Of a DNA stretch of 64,000 nucleotides, positions 44,777-55,289 are shown in pieces. The position numbers and the translations under genes are program-made. Source of the stretch: Rhizodiscina lignyota (taxonomy: Eukaryota; Ascomycota; Dothideomycetes; Aulographales; Rhizodiscinaceae); assembly GCA_010015805.1 (NCBI GenBank), contig ML978125.1:2232001-2296000 (forward strand). Direction: 5' to 3'. The notes under the pieces are model-generated. The model was not told where the DNA came from and ran no database searches. It saw only the letters and a program-made list of their open reading frames with translations. Position 1 is the first letter of the stretch, and each line of letters opens with the position of its first letter.

Positions 44777-46341
44777 TTATCTAGCAAGCGGACTTGAGAA
44801 CTCTCTAGTTTCAGTATTTCCCTTTGTATAATCCGCCGGAAGTCCCTGGTCTCTCCATTTTAATTCATCGTGACTTGCGGCTGTAGTCCATGGATGCGCA
44901 AGGCAATCTTCAATCGTCGGCCGCAAGTCGGGGTCGACAGTAAGCATGCGGCCCACTAGATCCACTGCCGCATTGCTGATAGTGTCCCAGTATGGACTGG
45001 TAAACGTAAATTGGCCCAGCTGTATCTGTTCACGCATCTTGAACGGAAAGCTGGGGGAGTATAGCTCGTCGCTGAACGGTGGGAAGCCACAAAGACTGAC
45101 GTATAGTACTACGCCAGCGGCCCAAATATCGACAGCACATGTATAGTGCCGCCTCTCCTTGCCAACAAGCTCAGGCGCCATATATGCAGGCGTACCACAA
45201 GCTTCCGTCGAGATATAATCGGATTCGCCGACCTGGGCGAGGCCAAAATCGCAGAGTTTAATATTCAGCTGGTGATCAATGAAAAGTATGTTTTCGGGTT
45301 TGATGTCTCGATGTACGATATCTCGGTTATGCTGGCTCATGCGATAAGCGATCCCATCCATAAAACCGTGTTCACATAGTGACAACTCACCAGATACTTC
45401 AACGCCTCACCCAGCTGCTTGAAGACTTTTCTGGCCTCAGGCTCCTTCAACTTCTTTATTCTCACGCGATCGAAGAGTGAGCCTCCAGCGCCAAGCTCCA
45501 TCACAATGTCTGTCTCGGCAGTCTCTGTGAAGACGTCTCGCAAGTCCAATATGCGTCGGTGTTTCAGACTCATCATAACACCAATTTCGCGAATGGAAAA
45601 CGTGTGATTTGGTGCGCTTCTCTTGACCGCATATTGCTTCCCCGTGGACCGCTCCACGCACCGGTACACTTTCGCAAAGTGGCCCTTGCCAATACACTCC
45701 CGTTGGGAATACTTTGCCACAAATGTCGTAGCCTGCCTTCGTTTCACATACCAGAATGAGCATAGACCGGCCCCGGTAACTGAGAAGGAAATTTGGTCTC
45801 CAAAGCGTAACCGCCTGCGGCGGTTCTGTCCGACAAGTTGGCCGTTGACAAACGTGCCCAGCGTTGAGAGGTCTTGGACATATGCTATCAAGGTGCCAGC
45901 TTCACCTTGAGGGAATATTACGCAATGGCGCTCTGACACTGTGGGGAAATGTATGCTCCTGTCTGGGCTACCGTCAGCATGGTCGTCCAGCCTCGAAGAT
46001 ATCTCATCCAGAGCATATAACGACTACTCACCGCACTCGGAATGGTTGCCGAGAAGATATCCCTTCCCTGAGCTACGAGCACTACACTCATAACACGGAT
46101 CTCGTCGAGCTAGCTTGAGCGGATCGCCGAATAAAGGATCGTGCGGATACAAATATCCCCAGATCGCATCTTCTTGAGCGTACTCCTCTTTCGCAGTTGT
46201 TACAGGAGACTCTGAGCTCTGGCTAGACAGAGGCGAGGATAAATAATTACCGGTAGTGGAGAACGAGCTCGTGGCGTCAGAGCAATAGTCGCTGTCGCCA
46301 GTGCTATTATTGTGGATTATTAAACTACCCATGTGATACAA
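44777..46341 (-). CDS. FHA-domain Ser/Thr kinase, Chk2/Rad53-like
   Basis: Model: complement(join(44777..45331, 45391..45962, 46032..46341)), 478 aa; both introns fit in phase. Residues about 90-175 form an FHA domain (YLLGNHSECDRSIHFPTVSERHCVIF ... DLSTLGTFVNG). A complete CAMK-type kinase domain follows: GKGHFAKVY loop, AVKRS lysine, HRDIKPEN catalytic loop, DFG, TPAYMAPE and DIWAAGVVLY. One FHA plus one C-terminal kinase is the build of Cds1/Chk2/Dun1 checkpoint kinases. The two FHA residues that usually bind phosphothreonine are changed: the Arg after G is Asn, and the Asn of STNGT is Leu. The N-terminus is Ser-rich, with start at Met1 or Met4. There is no second FHA and no SQ/TQ cluster, so it may be a divergent paralogue rather than the main checkpoint kinase. 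Confidence 0.85.
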
Positions 46342-47797
46342 AGTTGAGAGTGTTCAAAGACGGTTCTAAGATAAAGTCGTGCATGACTTCGGTGTTATGG
46401 GAATCAATTGAATGAAATCCTTTTATTCTTCTATTCATAAGCCACAAATGGTGAGGTTAAGGTGTGGCTTGAGAGTCCACATGGCGATGACGACAGCGTT
46501 GCTCAACGTACCATTCAGGGCAGGCGAAGCCGCCATGCTTGGAAGCTGGTTGGCGGAAGCAAGACCCGGAGATGAGCGTGAGTCTCGTGATGTTAATATC
46601 TTACATGTATGCTGCATTCTTCCCGTGTGCAGCAATGGTGGCAATGTCTGTTGAATTCAGTATTAGATCATCTGTGCCGCCCTCTTGTGGTCAGAGCAAC
46701 GTTCTTTCATAAACCCGGAGGCCCGGCTTGTGTAGGCTGGGGTGACAGATGTCGGACATGAAATCAAGAAACCGGTGAGCAAGACGTAATGGTCGTATAG
46801 AAGGCGTCCGACGGAGCGGTATCATGGCAAGGGCAGGTCAGCCACATGAAGATCGGCTAAAGATCGGCATCGACATGGGTCGGCGGAATAGACTCCGTAG
46901 ATAAAACCCTGAAAACAACTCTCTCTGACGTCGGCGGTCCCCCACGCTTGCACTCGTCTGAATCAACTGCAACAGGCGAAAAGTGCCTGTGCCCGAGAGC
47001 TCGGACGTGGGGCTTTTCTCTGAAGTCATCCTATCCTCCGTGCAGATGCTACGGAGACAGATCCGCCGAGTTCCAATAATCCAATTCGCATAACGCGGCA
47101 TTACGGAGACACATACAAGTGGCTGTGGGCGTTGCCCGGTGTTGCCATCCGGGCGAATCAATTTGCTGGGGCTATGGATTTGGACAAAAGGAAACGCCCA
47201 CCCAAAGACGTGAGACCGTAACAGCTACTACGCGTATCTTAGAAGCAAAACTTCAAATCGTCAGTTGAAAGCATGCTATCGTTCTAGTGCACTTAGTGCA
47301 CTTCCTCTCGGTTGACCAGGTCTAATTTACGTAGGTTCAACCCTAGGCATTTAGATATCGTTGTAACTGATGCATTAGGACTCTATAGTACCTCGCGTGA
47401 GCCGCATATGTGCCTATCAACTCTTTTCCTCAAAACCCGGATCTCAATGTGAGATTTCGTGATCAAAATCAGAACTCGAACGACACCAGTGTCTCAACTA
47501 ATGGTTGCATTTATTATCCGTTGTTTCCCAGTCTTACGGGCGACGTTTCGATAGCTGCCCAATCCTCAGCACTGACTGGATCGTCATTGTCAGTGACAGG
47601 ATGAATGGGGCAGGAACTTTCATTTTCCCCGCACAGCTATGCAAGATTCCGCGCTTTCGTTCTTCATATCCTCTTTAATGGAAGAGCGCCTTGGTTTTCA
47701 AACTGAAGAGTTCTCATCACTATCGAACAGTCTTTTCTAGCACATACTTCACCGTGGGCTTCTCTTCCATTACACTCTTCAGCCGTGCCTCTTCGTC
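46342..47797. other. divergent intergenic region, kinase / bZIP
   Basis: 1.45 kb between the kinase start (minus) and the bZIP start (plus). AGTGCACTT occurs twice in tandem near 47286-47303. No gene is seen. Confidence 0.5.
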
Positions 47798-48631
47798 ATG
47801 CTCACTTCCACCAGATTGAACGATATATACAGTGCCACCACTATGTCCGAATTGACAGATTATGCTTGGCCATCTGACCGACACATTTTCAGAGCTGACG
47901 ACAACGCCTGGATCACTTCCAATGCTGCTGAGATGGAGACTTTGATCGAGTTGAACCCTATGCTGGTCGAACACATGCCTCTCTTCGACGAGGCATCCTA
48001 TCCGTCAGCTCAGAGACGGAGTATAGACTTTTCGCGTGAGACTACGCGCGTTGTCCCGCCCAAAACGGCGCGGCACAATGAGGCTCGACAGCAGACCAGT
48101 TCCGTCTTCAAGGTAGACGCAGATAAATCCAGATATGGACCAAGCGAAGCAACAACTGGTAATGTGGAACACGAGATGGCTCGACTGCGCCGGCGAGCTT
48201 CGGATCCACGTCCACCATCCCGCAACGAAGGAACAGGCAGCATCAGCAGCATGAACAGCGGTACCGGTAGCCGTAATCCCCATGGCAGCATTCGTCGGAA
48301 CAAAATGGGCAGACCAAGCCGACGATCAGCAACAGACGCCAATGAAGAGGGCAGCAAGAACATTGACCACGAACGTTCCCTGCAACGCAACCGACAGGCA
48401 GCGGAGCGGTGCAGAATGAGGAAAAAGATCGCCGAGACAGAGCTGCAGGAAGAAGTGCACGGTATGGAATCGAACAATGCGCATCTTAAGGATCAGGCGG
48501 CAATGTTAAATGACGAGGTTCTAAATCTCAAGGCGGAGTGTTTGCAGCATGTGAACTGCGAATGCGACGGTATCCGGCACTACCTCACCGAAAGTATCGA
48601 CCCGGGTCGACGAGGACAGGCTGTCCAATGA
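47798..48631 (+). CDS. bZIP transcription factor, ATF/CREB type
   Basis: An intronless 277-residue protein. The basic region RNRQAAERCRMRKK (residues about 199-212) carries the N-x2-A-A-x-x-C-R core. It is followed by a leucine-zipper-like heptad run (LQEEVHGMESNNAHLKDQAAMLNDEVLNLK) and a C-terminal HVNCEC element that resembles the H-x2-C-P end of fungal Atf1/AtfA and Sko1 factors. These bind CRE-like TGACGT sites and often act in stress responses. The N-terminal part is acidic and could activate. A second in-frame Met (47843, MSELTDY) may be the true start. The factor lacks the long N-terminal domains of AtfA, so it is a shorter family member. Confidence 0.9.
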   Translation: MLTSTRLNDIYSATTMSELTDYAWPSDRHIFRADDNAWITSNAAEMETLIELNPMLVEHMPLFDEASYPSAQRRSIDFSRETTRVVPPKTARHNEARQQTSSVFKVDADKSRYGPSEATTGNVEHEMARLRRRASDPRPPSRNEGTGSISSMNSGTGSRNPHGSIRRNKMGRPSRRSATDANEEGSKNIDHERSLQRNRQAAERCRMRKKIAETELQEEVHGMESNNAHLKDQAAMLNDEVLNLKAECLQHVNCECDGIRHYLTESIDPGRRGQAVQ

Positions 48632-49071
48632 TTCTTGCAATAATCATCAATGAAACAAATTGAGGGAGACAGCGACTTGTCAGAAGACATAGTCGAAACA
48701 TGCATAATTTCGGCTTGGTTCAAAGCTCTATTCGGGCCTGAGAAGCCGTCTATTGGTCAAAGTCACAAGACTTCATTGATTCATCGCATTCCAGTCTTTC
48801 TAGGAAGATGCCAACAGCAAGCTATTAATCGGACCAGAACTCGAGCAGGGTACTGAACATGAAGTTAATTATTTCGTGTAAATTTTTATCGCTCTCATTC
48901 TAACAAATTTCCTCTTTATTCGTCCTTTCATGTTTACTATCAATCTTTTCAATTTTCTAAAATTAGGCTTTGTTCCCATCCGATAACTTCTTTGTTCGAG
49001 CACTGACGTCTGAAGGACTATGCTCCTCAAGCATCTGCCCAAGACACAAAGGATGGCAACAAAGAACTTCT
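48632..49071. other. intergenic, 3' of bZIP
   Basis: AT-rich from 48870 to 48970. It may contain an undetected first exon of the following gene; no convincing ATG-plus-donor combination was found. Confidence 0.4.
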
Positions 49072-49072
49072 T

Positions 49073-50191
49073 AGGCAGAGAGTCAGGTTCATATAGGGAT
49101 TGAGGAGTTGCGGCGCAGTCGGTACAGAAGGCTTCAGGACACCCAACGAATCCAGAACACTGGAAGCAACCAAGTACACAGGACCACCAATCATCAATTC
49201 ATACCACCTATAACACGACATCAAGCCACCAGTCATCTACCGGTCAATCACCAATATTTCCACCCGCCGCCACCTCCCCCGGGACCATCTACCGCATGGG
49301 CGCAACAATTCCAAACAGTATTCGGCAGAGGAGGTCAGGGTGTTCCTCATGTGCGCGAAGCCATCCTCAATCACCTATTCGAAGATATCAGTAACCCAGA
49401 CGAATTCGAGATTCGAGCTCTCCATGGTGAGAATCGTAAGACAGTCACGTACTCTGGTCATCTTCCGGGCCGCTGTGTCGTCTGGGGAGGTGTTCCCGAT
49501 GCTGTCAATTCGAGCGGGATAAATTTGCGGCACTTCATGGCCTACAATGACGACATGTACTGGGAGTGCGTGTCCGCCATCGTAAAGGGCAACGTTTTCC
49601 ATTTCGAGACCATGAAGGACGTCTACATGTTCCTCACACACCTTAGGAAACATCCAATGATCTACGGCAATATCCAGCCCGCAGGCCTGCTCCGTCATGT
49701 ATTTGGGCTAACGCTCGAGCAAGGCTGCGACCAATACTGGAGCTGGGCTTTAGACTTGCTGGCGTACTGTCCGAACGTGGAGATACTAAAGCTGAAGAAC
49801 TGTCGCGCCTGCCGCTGGTTGAATTGTCCGTTTGCTATACGCCATAAGTGGGATACACTGAATGCTCGTACTAATACCAGGAACCCGCATCGACGACCGC
49901 CCGTCATTCCACCGCGACCGAATGGGACAATACCGCCGCAACTTGCTACGAACGCAACTGGCCAGCCGACCCGTTATGCACAGCTTTTTATGTGTAGCAT
50001 GCGACATCTCGGAATCAGAGACTGTTGTAACAGGCCAGGGAGATGTAGGTCCAACCTTTATCCTTCACACATTGGTTATTGCTCATTTCATTGTGAATCA
50101 ACGAGGGACTGACAGAGATTACTGCAGGGCTCCTTCCTTTTCCATATCAAATACGGCTCGGTGCGGGGAGTGCCGGATTGAAAAGGCTTAA
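49073..50191 (+). CDS. hypothetical protein with Cys-rich C-terminus (5' end uncertain)
   Basis: An open frame runs from just after TTCTTAG (possible acceptor, 49072) with no in-frame ATG before 49531 (MAYNDDMYWE), so an upstream start exon is probably missing from this model. The frame reads through a Pro-rich segment (HPPPPPPGPSTAWAQQF) and a globular part (LNHLFEDISNPDEFEIRALHG, GRCVVWGGVPDAVNSSG, LLAYCPNVEILKLKNCRACRWLNC). A likely intron with donor GTAGGT at 50046 and acceptor near 50121 gives an ending YYCRAPSFSISNTARCGECRIEKA. The cysteines at the end (DCC, YYC, CGEC) could bind zinc. A further frame, 50262-50510, with CRLC might be a last exon. Family unknown. Confidence 0.55.
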
Positions 50192-50792
50192 TACTTTCCC
50201 GTCGAACATCGCGTACAACAGAATCATTCAACCCCCACCTTGACCGCGCCAGAGCCTCAACATGTGCGTCCAGATGGGTTATGTGGATGAGAGGAACGAC
50301 AGCAACGACAACCTGTCGATGCGTGTTATAAACCTCATCGAGGGGAAGCCGGACGCTCGTATGCCGCCGGCAAAGTACTGTCGTCTGTGCACTCCGTACT
50401 ACACTGCCAATATGACAGCACTGCAAGCGCACGAGACCTCCCTCTTCTCGGCCTTCACTTATAGATCGTATAGAGAGCAACCAATTAGCCACTCACTCTA
50501 CCGAAAGTAGCACAGCTTAGTCGCCGCAACCTTCCACGTTGTCAAATGTTGTCAATATTTCACCCAGGTGACTTTTACTTGCCGCTCAGGCATGGTCATA
50601 AGAAGCAGCAAATAGAACAACACACAAGGAGGAACAGTATCGTACATTCGCCGCTGATGTCCACAAGCTGCTTATTTGCAGCGCGCGTGGCACTTTTTAC
50701 GACTGCTTCCTCCGTTTGTAATCCAGAATGACCGCATACCATAGAGTTAGTTTCCCGCGAGCGAACGGTCTATAGAGCCACTCTGTTATGTC
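50192..50792. other. intergenic, possible extra exon
   Basis: Contains a short frame 50262-50510 (82 codons, KYCRLCTPYYTANMTALQAHE) that could be the tail of the preceding gene or chance. Nothing else is recognised. Confidence 0.35.
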
Positions 50793-51194
50793 ACCTTTCA
50801 GCACTTCTAAGAAGCTTCCGCATGTTGGTAAGTTTATGTTTGAGGTTATCAGGGAGTAGCTTGCTAAACATACCTTAGATAATTTGCTTCTCGTTTTCGC
50901 GGAAAAGAGATATTGCTATCGATCCCGTACACGTACGATAAGTTCAGATCCGAGATCGTCGGGGGATAGCTTATCTAGCCTGCTTCAGGAGATTTGCTTT
51001 TCGTTACTACGGAAAATAGACGAAAGCACAGGTCTCATCCGCTCACGGTAGAGCTATTTACTACAGCTACCTTCAGCACTCCTAAGGAACTCCCATATAT
51101 TAATGAGTTTATGTTCGAAGTTATCCGGGAGTAGCTTACGAGGCCTGCCTTAGAGGATTTGCTTCCCGTTGTTGCAGAAAAGGGATGCTGTTAT
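50793..51194. repeat. three imperfect tandem repeats, about 130-140 bp
   Basis: Copies at about 50793-50921, 50930-51024 and 51069-51194. Shared blocks, in the same order: CTTTCAGCACT-CTAAG, AAGTTTATGTT-GA-GTTATC-GGGAGTAGCTT, GCCT-C-T-AG-A-ATTTGCTT-TCGTT and GGAAAA-AGA. The outer copies are most alike; the middle one is shorter. It is noncoding, and the divergence is mostly transitions. Confidence 0.75.
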
Positions 51195-51426
51195 GCAATT
51201 TAGGTCTGATTTTATGCTTTCACACCAACAGGTTCGCGAGCAAAGCTGAGGGGACAGGTTTACTGTATTTGTAGACGGGGGTATCAATTTAAAAGCTTTA
51301 ACTGTGAGTGAAATCCATTCCTCTTCCCCAACCCCCTAACCCGCTGCGAATCTCCACTAGCTCACCACACCCGCCCGAGTTCAGTGACTTCGTCGAGCCT
51401 TGCCTGTACGCCGTACAGTGAGCGAT

Positions 51427-51651
51427 TTAGCGATTGCGGATCGGTCCGAGCGGAATGCCTTGGCTCTGCGCGCCCGTGGTTTGCGCGGTCGTGTTTTGGG
51501 GTGACGGAAAGCAACGCCAGACCGCGTACCACATTATCCCAACGATGATGACTGAGCCGATTGCAAGGCCAACAATACATCCTGTACCGCAATGGGCACC
51601 TCCTCCTTGGCTGTGCTGCTGATGACCCTGGGGCATCGTGCCGGTAAGCAT
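51427..51651 (-). CDS. small single-pass membrane protein, hypothetical
   Basis: 74 aa from Met at 51651 (or 110 aa from Met at 51759). A His/Gln/Gly-rich start (MPQGHQQHSQGGGAHCGTGC) leads into a transmembrane helix (IVGLAIGSVIIVGIMWYAVW) and a short Pro/Gln/Thr tail ending GIPLGPIRNR. This build, with Gly-rich outer end, one helix and polar tail, is common among small fungal membrane proteins. No family name can be given. The frame is conserved-looking but short, so it may be spurious. Confidence 0.45.
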   Translation of the reverse strand: MLTGTMPQGHQQHSQGGGAHCGTGCIVGLAIGSVIIVGIMWYAVWRCFPSPQNTTAQTTGAQSQGIPLGPIRNR

Positions 51652-51774
51652 GTTTGATGTTTTCTCACCCAGAGGAATCGTTTGTTTGAGGGAAAATGTT
51701 CTCACAAGATGAGTTCGGCGCTGTGGAGATGGAAGTGTGAAGTTGTTGAAGAGATACAAAGAGATACAAGGAAT

Positions 51775-52071
51775 TTATATACCTCTGAGAAGCTTGCTTA
51801 TTGTGCTCTGCTCAATAGCACAATCATTCTCTTCACAAAATGAACGGTTGCCTGCCGCAATTATGCTTTGGTCAATAACACAATCATTCACCTCACAACG
51901 TAAATGGTTGCCTGCTCCGCTCTGGATTTGATCAAGGCACGACAACAGTATGAAACCGAGGGAAAGGATCTTAAAGTGTATATTTGACGTGGTTGTCAAT
52001 GTCCACACTTGATGTGCGGCAAACCTTTCCAGAGCGATGTGGGCGTTCGTAAGGCCGTATCCCAAATTCAT
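51775..52071 (-). CDS. small secreted-type peptide with 20-residue Cys repeat (candidate)
   Basis: A 98-codon frame. Its second half begins with a signal-peptide-like stretch (FKILSLGFILLSCLDQIQS). It is followed by two 20-residue repeats of the form AGNxxxCExNDCxIxQSxI, each with a C-x4-C pair, and ends SKLLRGI. At DNA level the repeat period is exactly 60 bp (units near 51804 and 51864), so the duplication keeps the frame. The Met at 52071 gives an unusual 33-residue leader; a short upstream exon supplying a Met before FKILSL is an alternative. It could be an effector-like or antimicrobial-type small protein, or a chance frame over a repeat. Confidence 0.4.
   Translation of the reverse strand: MNLGYGLTNAHIALERFAAHQVWTLTTTSNIHFKILSLGFILLSCLDQIQSGAGNHLRCEVNDCVIDQSIIAAGNRSFCEENDCAIEQSTISKLLRGI
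51804..51923. repeat. 60-bp tandem duplication
   Basis: Two units offset by 60 bp share TCAATA-CACAATCATTC, CTCACAA and GGTTGCCTGC. It codes for the Cys repeat described above if the minus strand is translated. Confidence 0.8.
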
Positions 52072-52747
52072 GCAGAAGTTTAGGTATCGATGAACTCCAT
52101 ACTCAGCTAGGCATCATTTACATTACCTACATATAACACCGCCTATTGAGCTTTGATTGAAGCCCATGACAAGCTAAAGAGTCTCCATTGATGTGGCTTG
52201 GGCCGGCTCGACAAGGCTCGACAAGCCCGTTGCTACAGAAATGAACCGGATTTCGGGTGACGAATATCCCTTTACCTCCACAATCAAACAAGTAGAACTA
52301 AAACGATTCAAAATGGGGAAAGATGTTAGCCCGAGTGAATGATTAGCATCAGAGTGAGGTTGGACCTTAAGAAAGCTTGTCGTTAATGGACACCGCCCAA
52401 ATTGGATTAGCGCCCAAAGCCACTTCACTTCCATTTGGAATTTTCAAACTTTCCACGAAAAGGCATATCCAGACGCCATGATAGTTCTTTAATTACGTCG
52501 AACCCGCGTTGTGAACATAAAAGTCGACGGGAAAACATTCTGACCAGCTATTGGACCGAAGCCCTATCATAGTCATCACGCTATCGCGCCAGACGCGTGG
52601 CCGTATGTCCGAGTCAGGCTATAGCGTACGAAGGTAAAGCTGCGTCTGACCCGCTTTCCTTTTCGTTAAGGAGGATATCTAGACCATCCTGACATGTTGT
52701 CTTCCTGCTATTACCACTGAGACATCGTTGTTTTGGTATCTCAAAGT
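52072..52747. other. intergenic, promoter of the secreted protein at 52748
   Basis: No gene. A frame at 52174-52434 (minus) has no signal. The last 100 bp should contain the 5' UTR of the plus-strand gene. Confidence 0.5.
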
Positions 52748-54343
52748 ATGCTACTACGTTCGGCGCTTACTCCCATGTCCACCGTTTGTCTTATTCTCAC
52801 GCTCGCAGTTCGAGCATTTTCACACGCCCCTGATGCGAATCACATCTTCAATGCAATACACTCTTCCCTAAGACAATTTCCCTCTTCATTAAAACACAAT
52901 GGAATGTCCGTCTTCCTGGCCTCGGTGCCCGCTGGCTCGCCTTTCTATCACGGCGGGTCATCGCCAGATCCCATAACCGGGATGGAGTGGCTGGCGTTTG
53001 AGCCAGAGCATGCGATGATGTTTGCCCGCTTCTTCAGTACTCCACCGTTACCGAGCACGGAGCAGCGACCACTGTTCAGCAGTTCGAGCTTGTTGCGAGG
53101 AGAAGAGCATCCGCTGTTGGCGCTGATGGACGACGAAAAACCACCCGGCCCACCTGGGGGAGGACCCCCTGGCGAACGTCCACCTGGCAAGCGACCGAAA
53201 CGTCCGCGCTCTGAGCCTGGGTGGCTGCACACGTACCGCACAAAACACGACTTACGCTTACTCTACGTGGACGGCATGGGCGCTGGCAAGACTGCCAACG
53301 GCACGTTGGATACACAGGACTACCTCCTGCTCCTGGGCTCCCATGGTTCGCATCCTAAAATGTGGGATATCGAGCGAGGCGAGGCACTCTGTGCTCTTGC
53401 AGATAAAGATTGGAATGGCAAGATTGACGGGTTCCTTCGTATGGAGGCTGGTTTCGAGATTATCTTGTGCGACTTCGAACGGCATCTCGACACCATCTAC
53501 GTGGAGCGCGTGAACGACTACCTCGCGGAAGATGCTCTGGAGCCTGAGAAGGAAGCTCTGGCAGCTGATGTGTGGTTCAACTATTGGCGCGCCATCGTGG
53601 ACCGATTCCACGGATTCCCTCCCGGAAGAGCGAAAGTGTATTACGACGAGTTTGTCACCGCATACGGCCATGGCTTCGACCTCCATAGCGAAGATGAGAG
53701 CAAGCCCAGACTGCTGAACGTCTCTCAGTCCGACCTGGAGTTACTGCGAGCCAATGTGGATGATCTCGTATTCAACAGCGACACCATCTTCTACAATGTC
53801 CATGAGTGGTTCGACTGGCAATCCACCGTCGATTACATCGTCACCCGCTACGCTTCACGCCTCGAGTACCTCACTTCCCCGCGGTATGCAGAGTCGCAGA
53901 AATACCTGCACCACGAGCTCAGGCGCACGCTGAACCCGTTCATCGACAACGACAATCGCGCCATCCCGGCCGAAATCGAGCGCTGCACGTCCCACTTCCT
54001 GCCCAACAATAGCTACCCCCACCCGTTGTCGGCATCCTTCGTCGAGAACGTTATAACGTCCGTCTCGCGCAGCGTCTGTGAGCGCCTCTTCACAGCGCTC
54101 GAATCCTCGGACCCGAAGGGTACTGGCGCTGGCGATCCATACAAGGAGTTGAGAGAGCTGATGGCGTACCTCAATTGGACGGTGTGGAAGGAGTGCGGGC
54201 AGTGTGCCGTAGACGAGCTGTGCGTGGTGCCGGTTTGGCCGTTCGGCGCGCTGGAGGACCATGAACGGCCGAGTTGCCACAATGCGACGGTTGGATTTTC
54301 GCAGCGAGGCTATTGGGGGAATGGGTTTGGGGGTAGGTCGTAG
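52748..54343 (+). CDS. secreted fungal protein of unknown function
   Basis: An intronless 531-residue protein from ATG 52748. Signal peptide at residues 1-25 (STVCLILTLAVRAFSHA). The early part has the family block MSVFLASVPAGSPFYHGGSSPDP, and a Pro/Gly/Lys/Arg linker follows (PPGPPGGGPPGERPPGKRPKRPR). The core block DLRLLYVDGMGAGKTANGTLDTQDYLLL looks like a P-loop (GMGAGKT) but sits in a beta-rich context, not a nucleotide-binding one. Several N-glycosylation sites occur (NGT, NVS, NNS, NWT, NAT). The C-terminal Cys group (CGQCAVDELC ... PSC) suggests disulfides. I recall this family as widespread in filamentous ascomycetes without known function. Confidence 0.85.
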   Translation: MLLRSALTPMSTVCLILTLAVRAFSHAPDANHIFNAIHSSLRQFPSSLKHNGMSVFLASVPAGSPFYHGGSSPDPITGMEWLAFEPEHAMMFARFFSTPPLPSTEQRPLFSSSSLLRGEEHPLLALMDDEKPPGPPGGGPPGERPPGKRPKRPRSEPGWLHTYRTKHDLRLLYVDGMGAGKTANGTLDTQDYLLLLGSHGSHPKMWDIERGEALCALADKDWNGKIDGFLRMEAGFEIILCDFERHLDTIYVERVNDYLAEDALEPEKEALAADVWFNYWRAIVDRFHGFPPGRAKVYYDEFVTAYGHGFDLHSEDESKPRLLNVSQSDLELLRANVDDLVFNSDTIFYNVHEWFDWQSTVDYIVTRYASRLEYLTSPRYAESQKYLHHELRRTLNPFIDNDNRAIPAEIERCTSHFLPNNSYPHPLSASFVENVITSVSRSVCERLFTALESSDPKGTGAGDPYKELRELMAYLNWTVWKECGQCAVDELCVVPVWPFGALEDHERPSCHNATVGFSQRGYWGNGFGGRS

Positions 54344-55289
54344 ATTGTTGGAGTCCGGGAAAGGTTGCCAACAGTCCACGTCGGATTTTGTGGCGACCTC
54401 GGGAGGCTATGAGTGGTTGGTTCGGCGTTTGCGATCTCCTAGAGCGTGAGATGAAATGGTACGGTTAGAATCTGAATGTGATTATGTGTTTTGTACGAAG
54501 AATGACTGTCACTCCCGAAGACTGTGAGATGGTATTAATACAAGTCTTTCAATTCCGCCGTCCGACACCATCTACCTAGCTACTCAAACATGATTTCCGC
54601 TGTGCACCCTCCCACTGCCACCCACGCGTCCCCGGATCTAATCAAAACGGACAAACAGGAAAAAGAGATCTTCTCCATCATGATGGAACCGACCAGCAAT
54701 CCCGTCCCACTGCCACCAACTCGCAAAGGGGGAAAGAAAGAGTCTGATTCTACAAGGTGGTATTTGTGAAAGGAAGAAGGGAAAGGGAGCAATCTCGCTG
54801 CCACAAGCAATCCACCGCAGCAAAACTTTTCTTCTAATGAGAGAAAGCGGCCAAATGACCCGAGGTAAAAGCATGGACAGCATGAAAGAGTGTCGGTCAA
54901 GCATGAATGCTTAACAAACGTAAGGATCGACAGCAGAGCGGCATTGCAGCAGCTCCGTGAAAAGGAGTGACCGGATGTCTGTGGCCCCGTGAACACCACG
55001 AGGCCAGAGATGTGTACGTGCGTCGTGACGATTGAACGCTTATCATCGAAAGTGACACCAAGATTCGCCGAAAACACCGAAGGACATGATGGACAAGAAA
55101 ACGGAGGATAGGACGATGGCTGATATCGTGCGGATGAAGGTATCGAGGAGTGAGCAGGGTAAAGGATGCTGGTGACGACCTTGAGCGTGGAGAAAGAAGC
55201 TCAAGGTGCGAGTGGCTAATTGTCACTAGGATTTGCAACCTATGAGAAAGAGTCAGTGGGATTGTGTCTTGAAGATTCTACGCATCCGG
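54344..55289. other. convergent intergenic region
   Basis: Between the stop of the secreted protein and the stop of the WSC gene. Frames at 54580-55077 and 54897-55238 (minus) look like shadow or UTR sequence. No gene is seen. Confidence 0.5.

Noticed and set aside
47325-47350. GGTTCAACCC resembling a tRNA B box
   Set aside because: No matching A box or cloverleaf stem could be found upstream; no tRNA is called.
53250-53310. GMGAGKT as a nucleotide-binding P-loop in the secreted protein
   Set aside because: The protein is secreted and lacks Walker B or other NTPase motifs; the match is likely chance within a family block.
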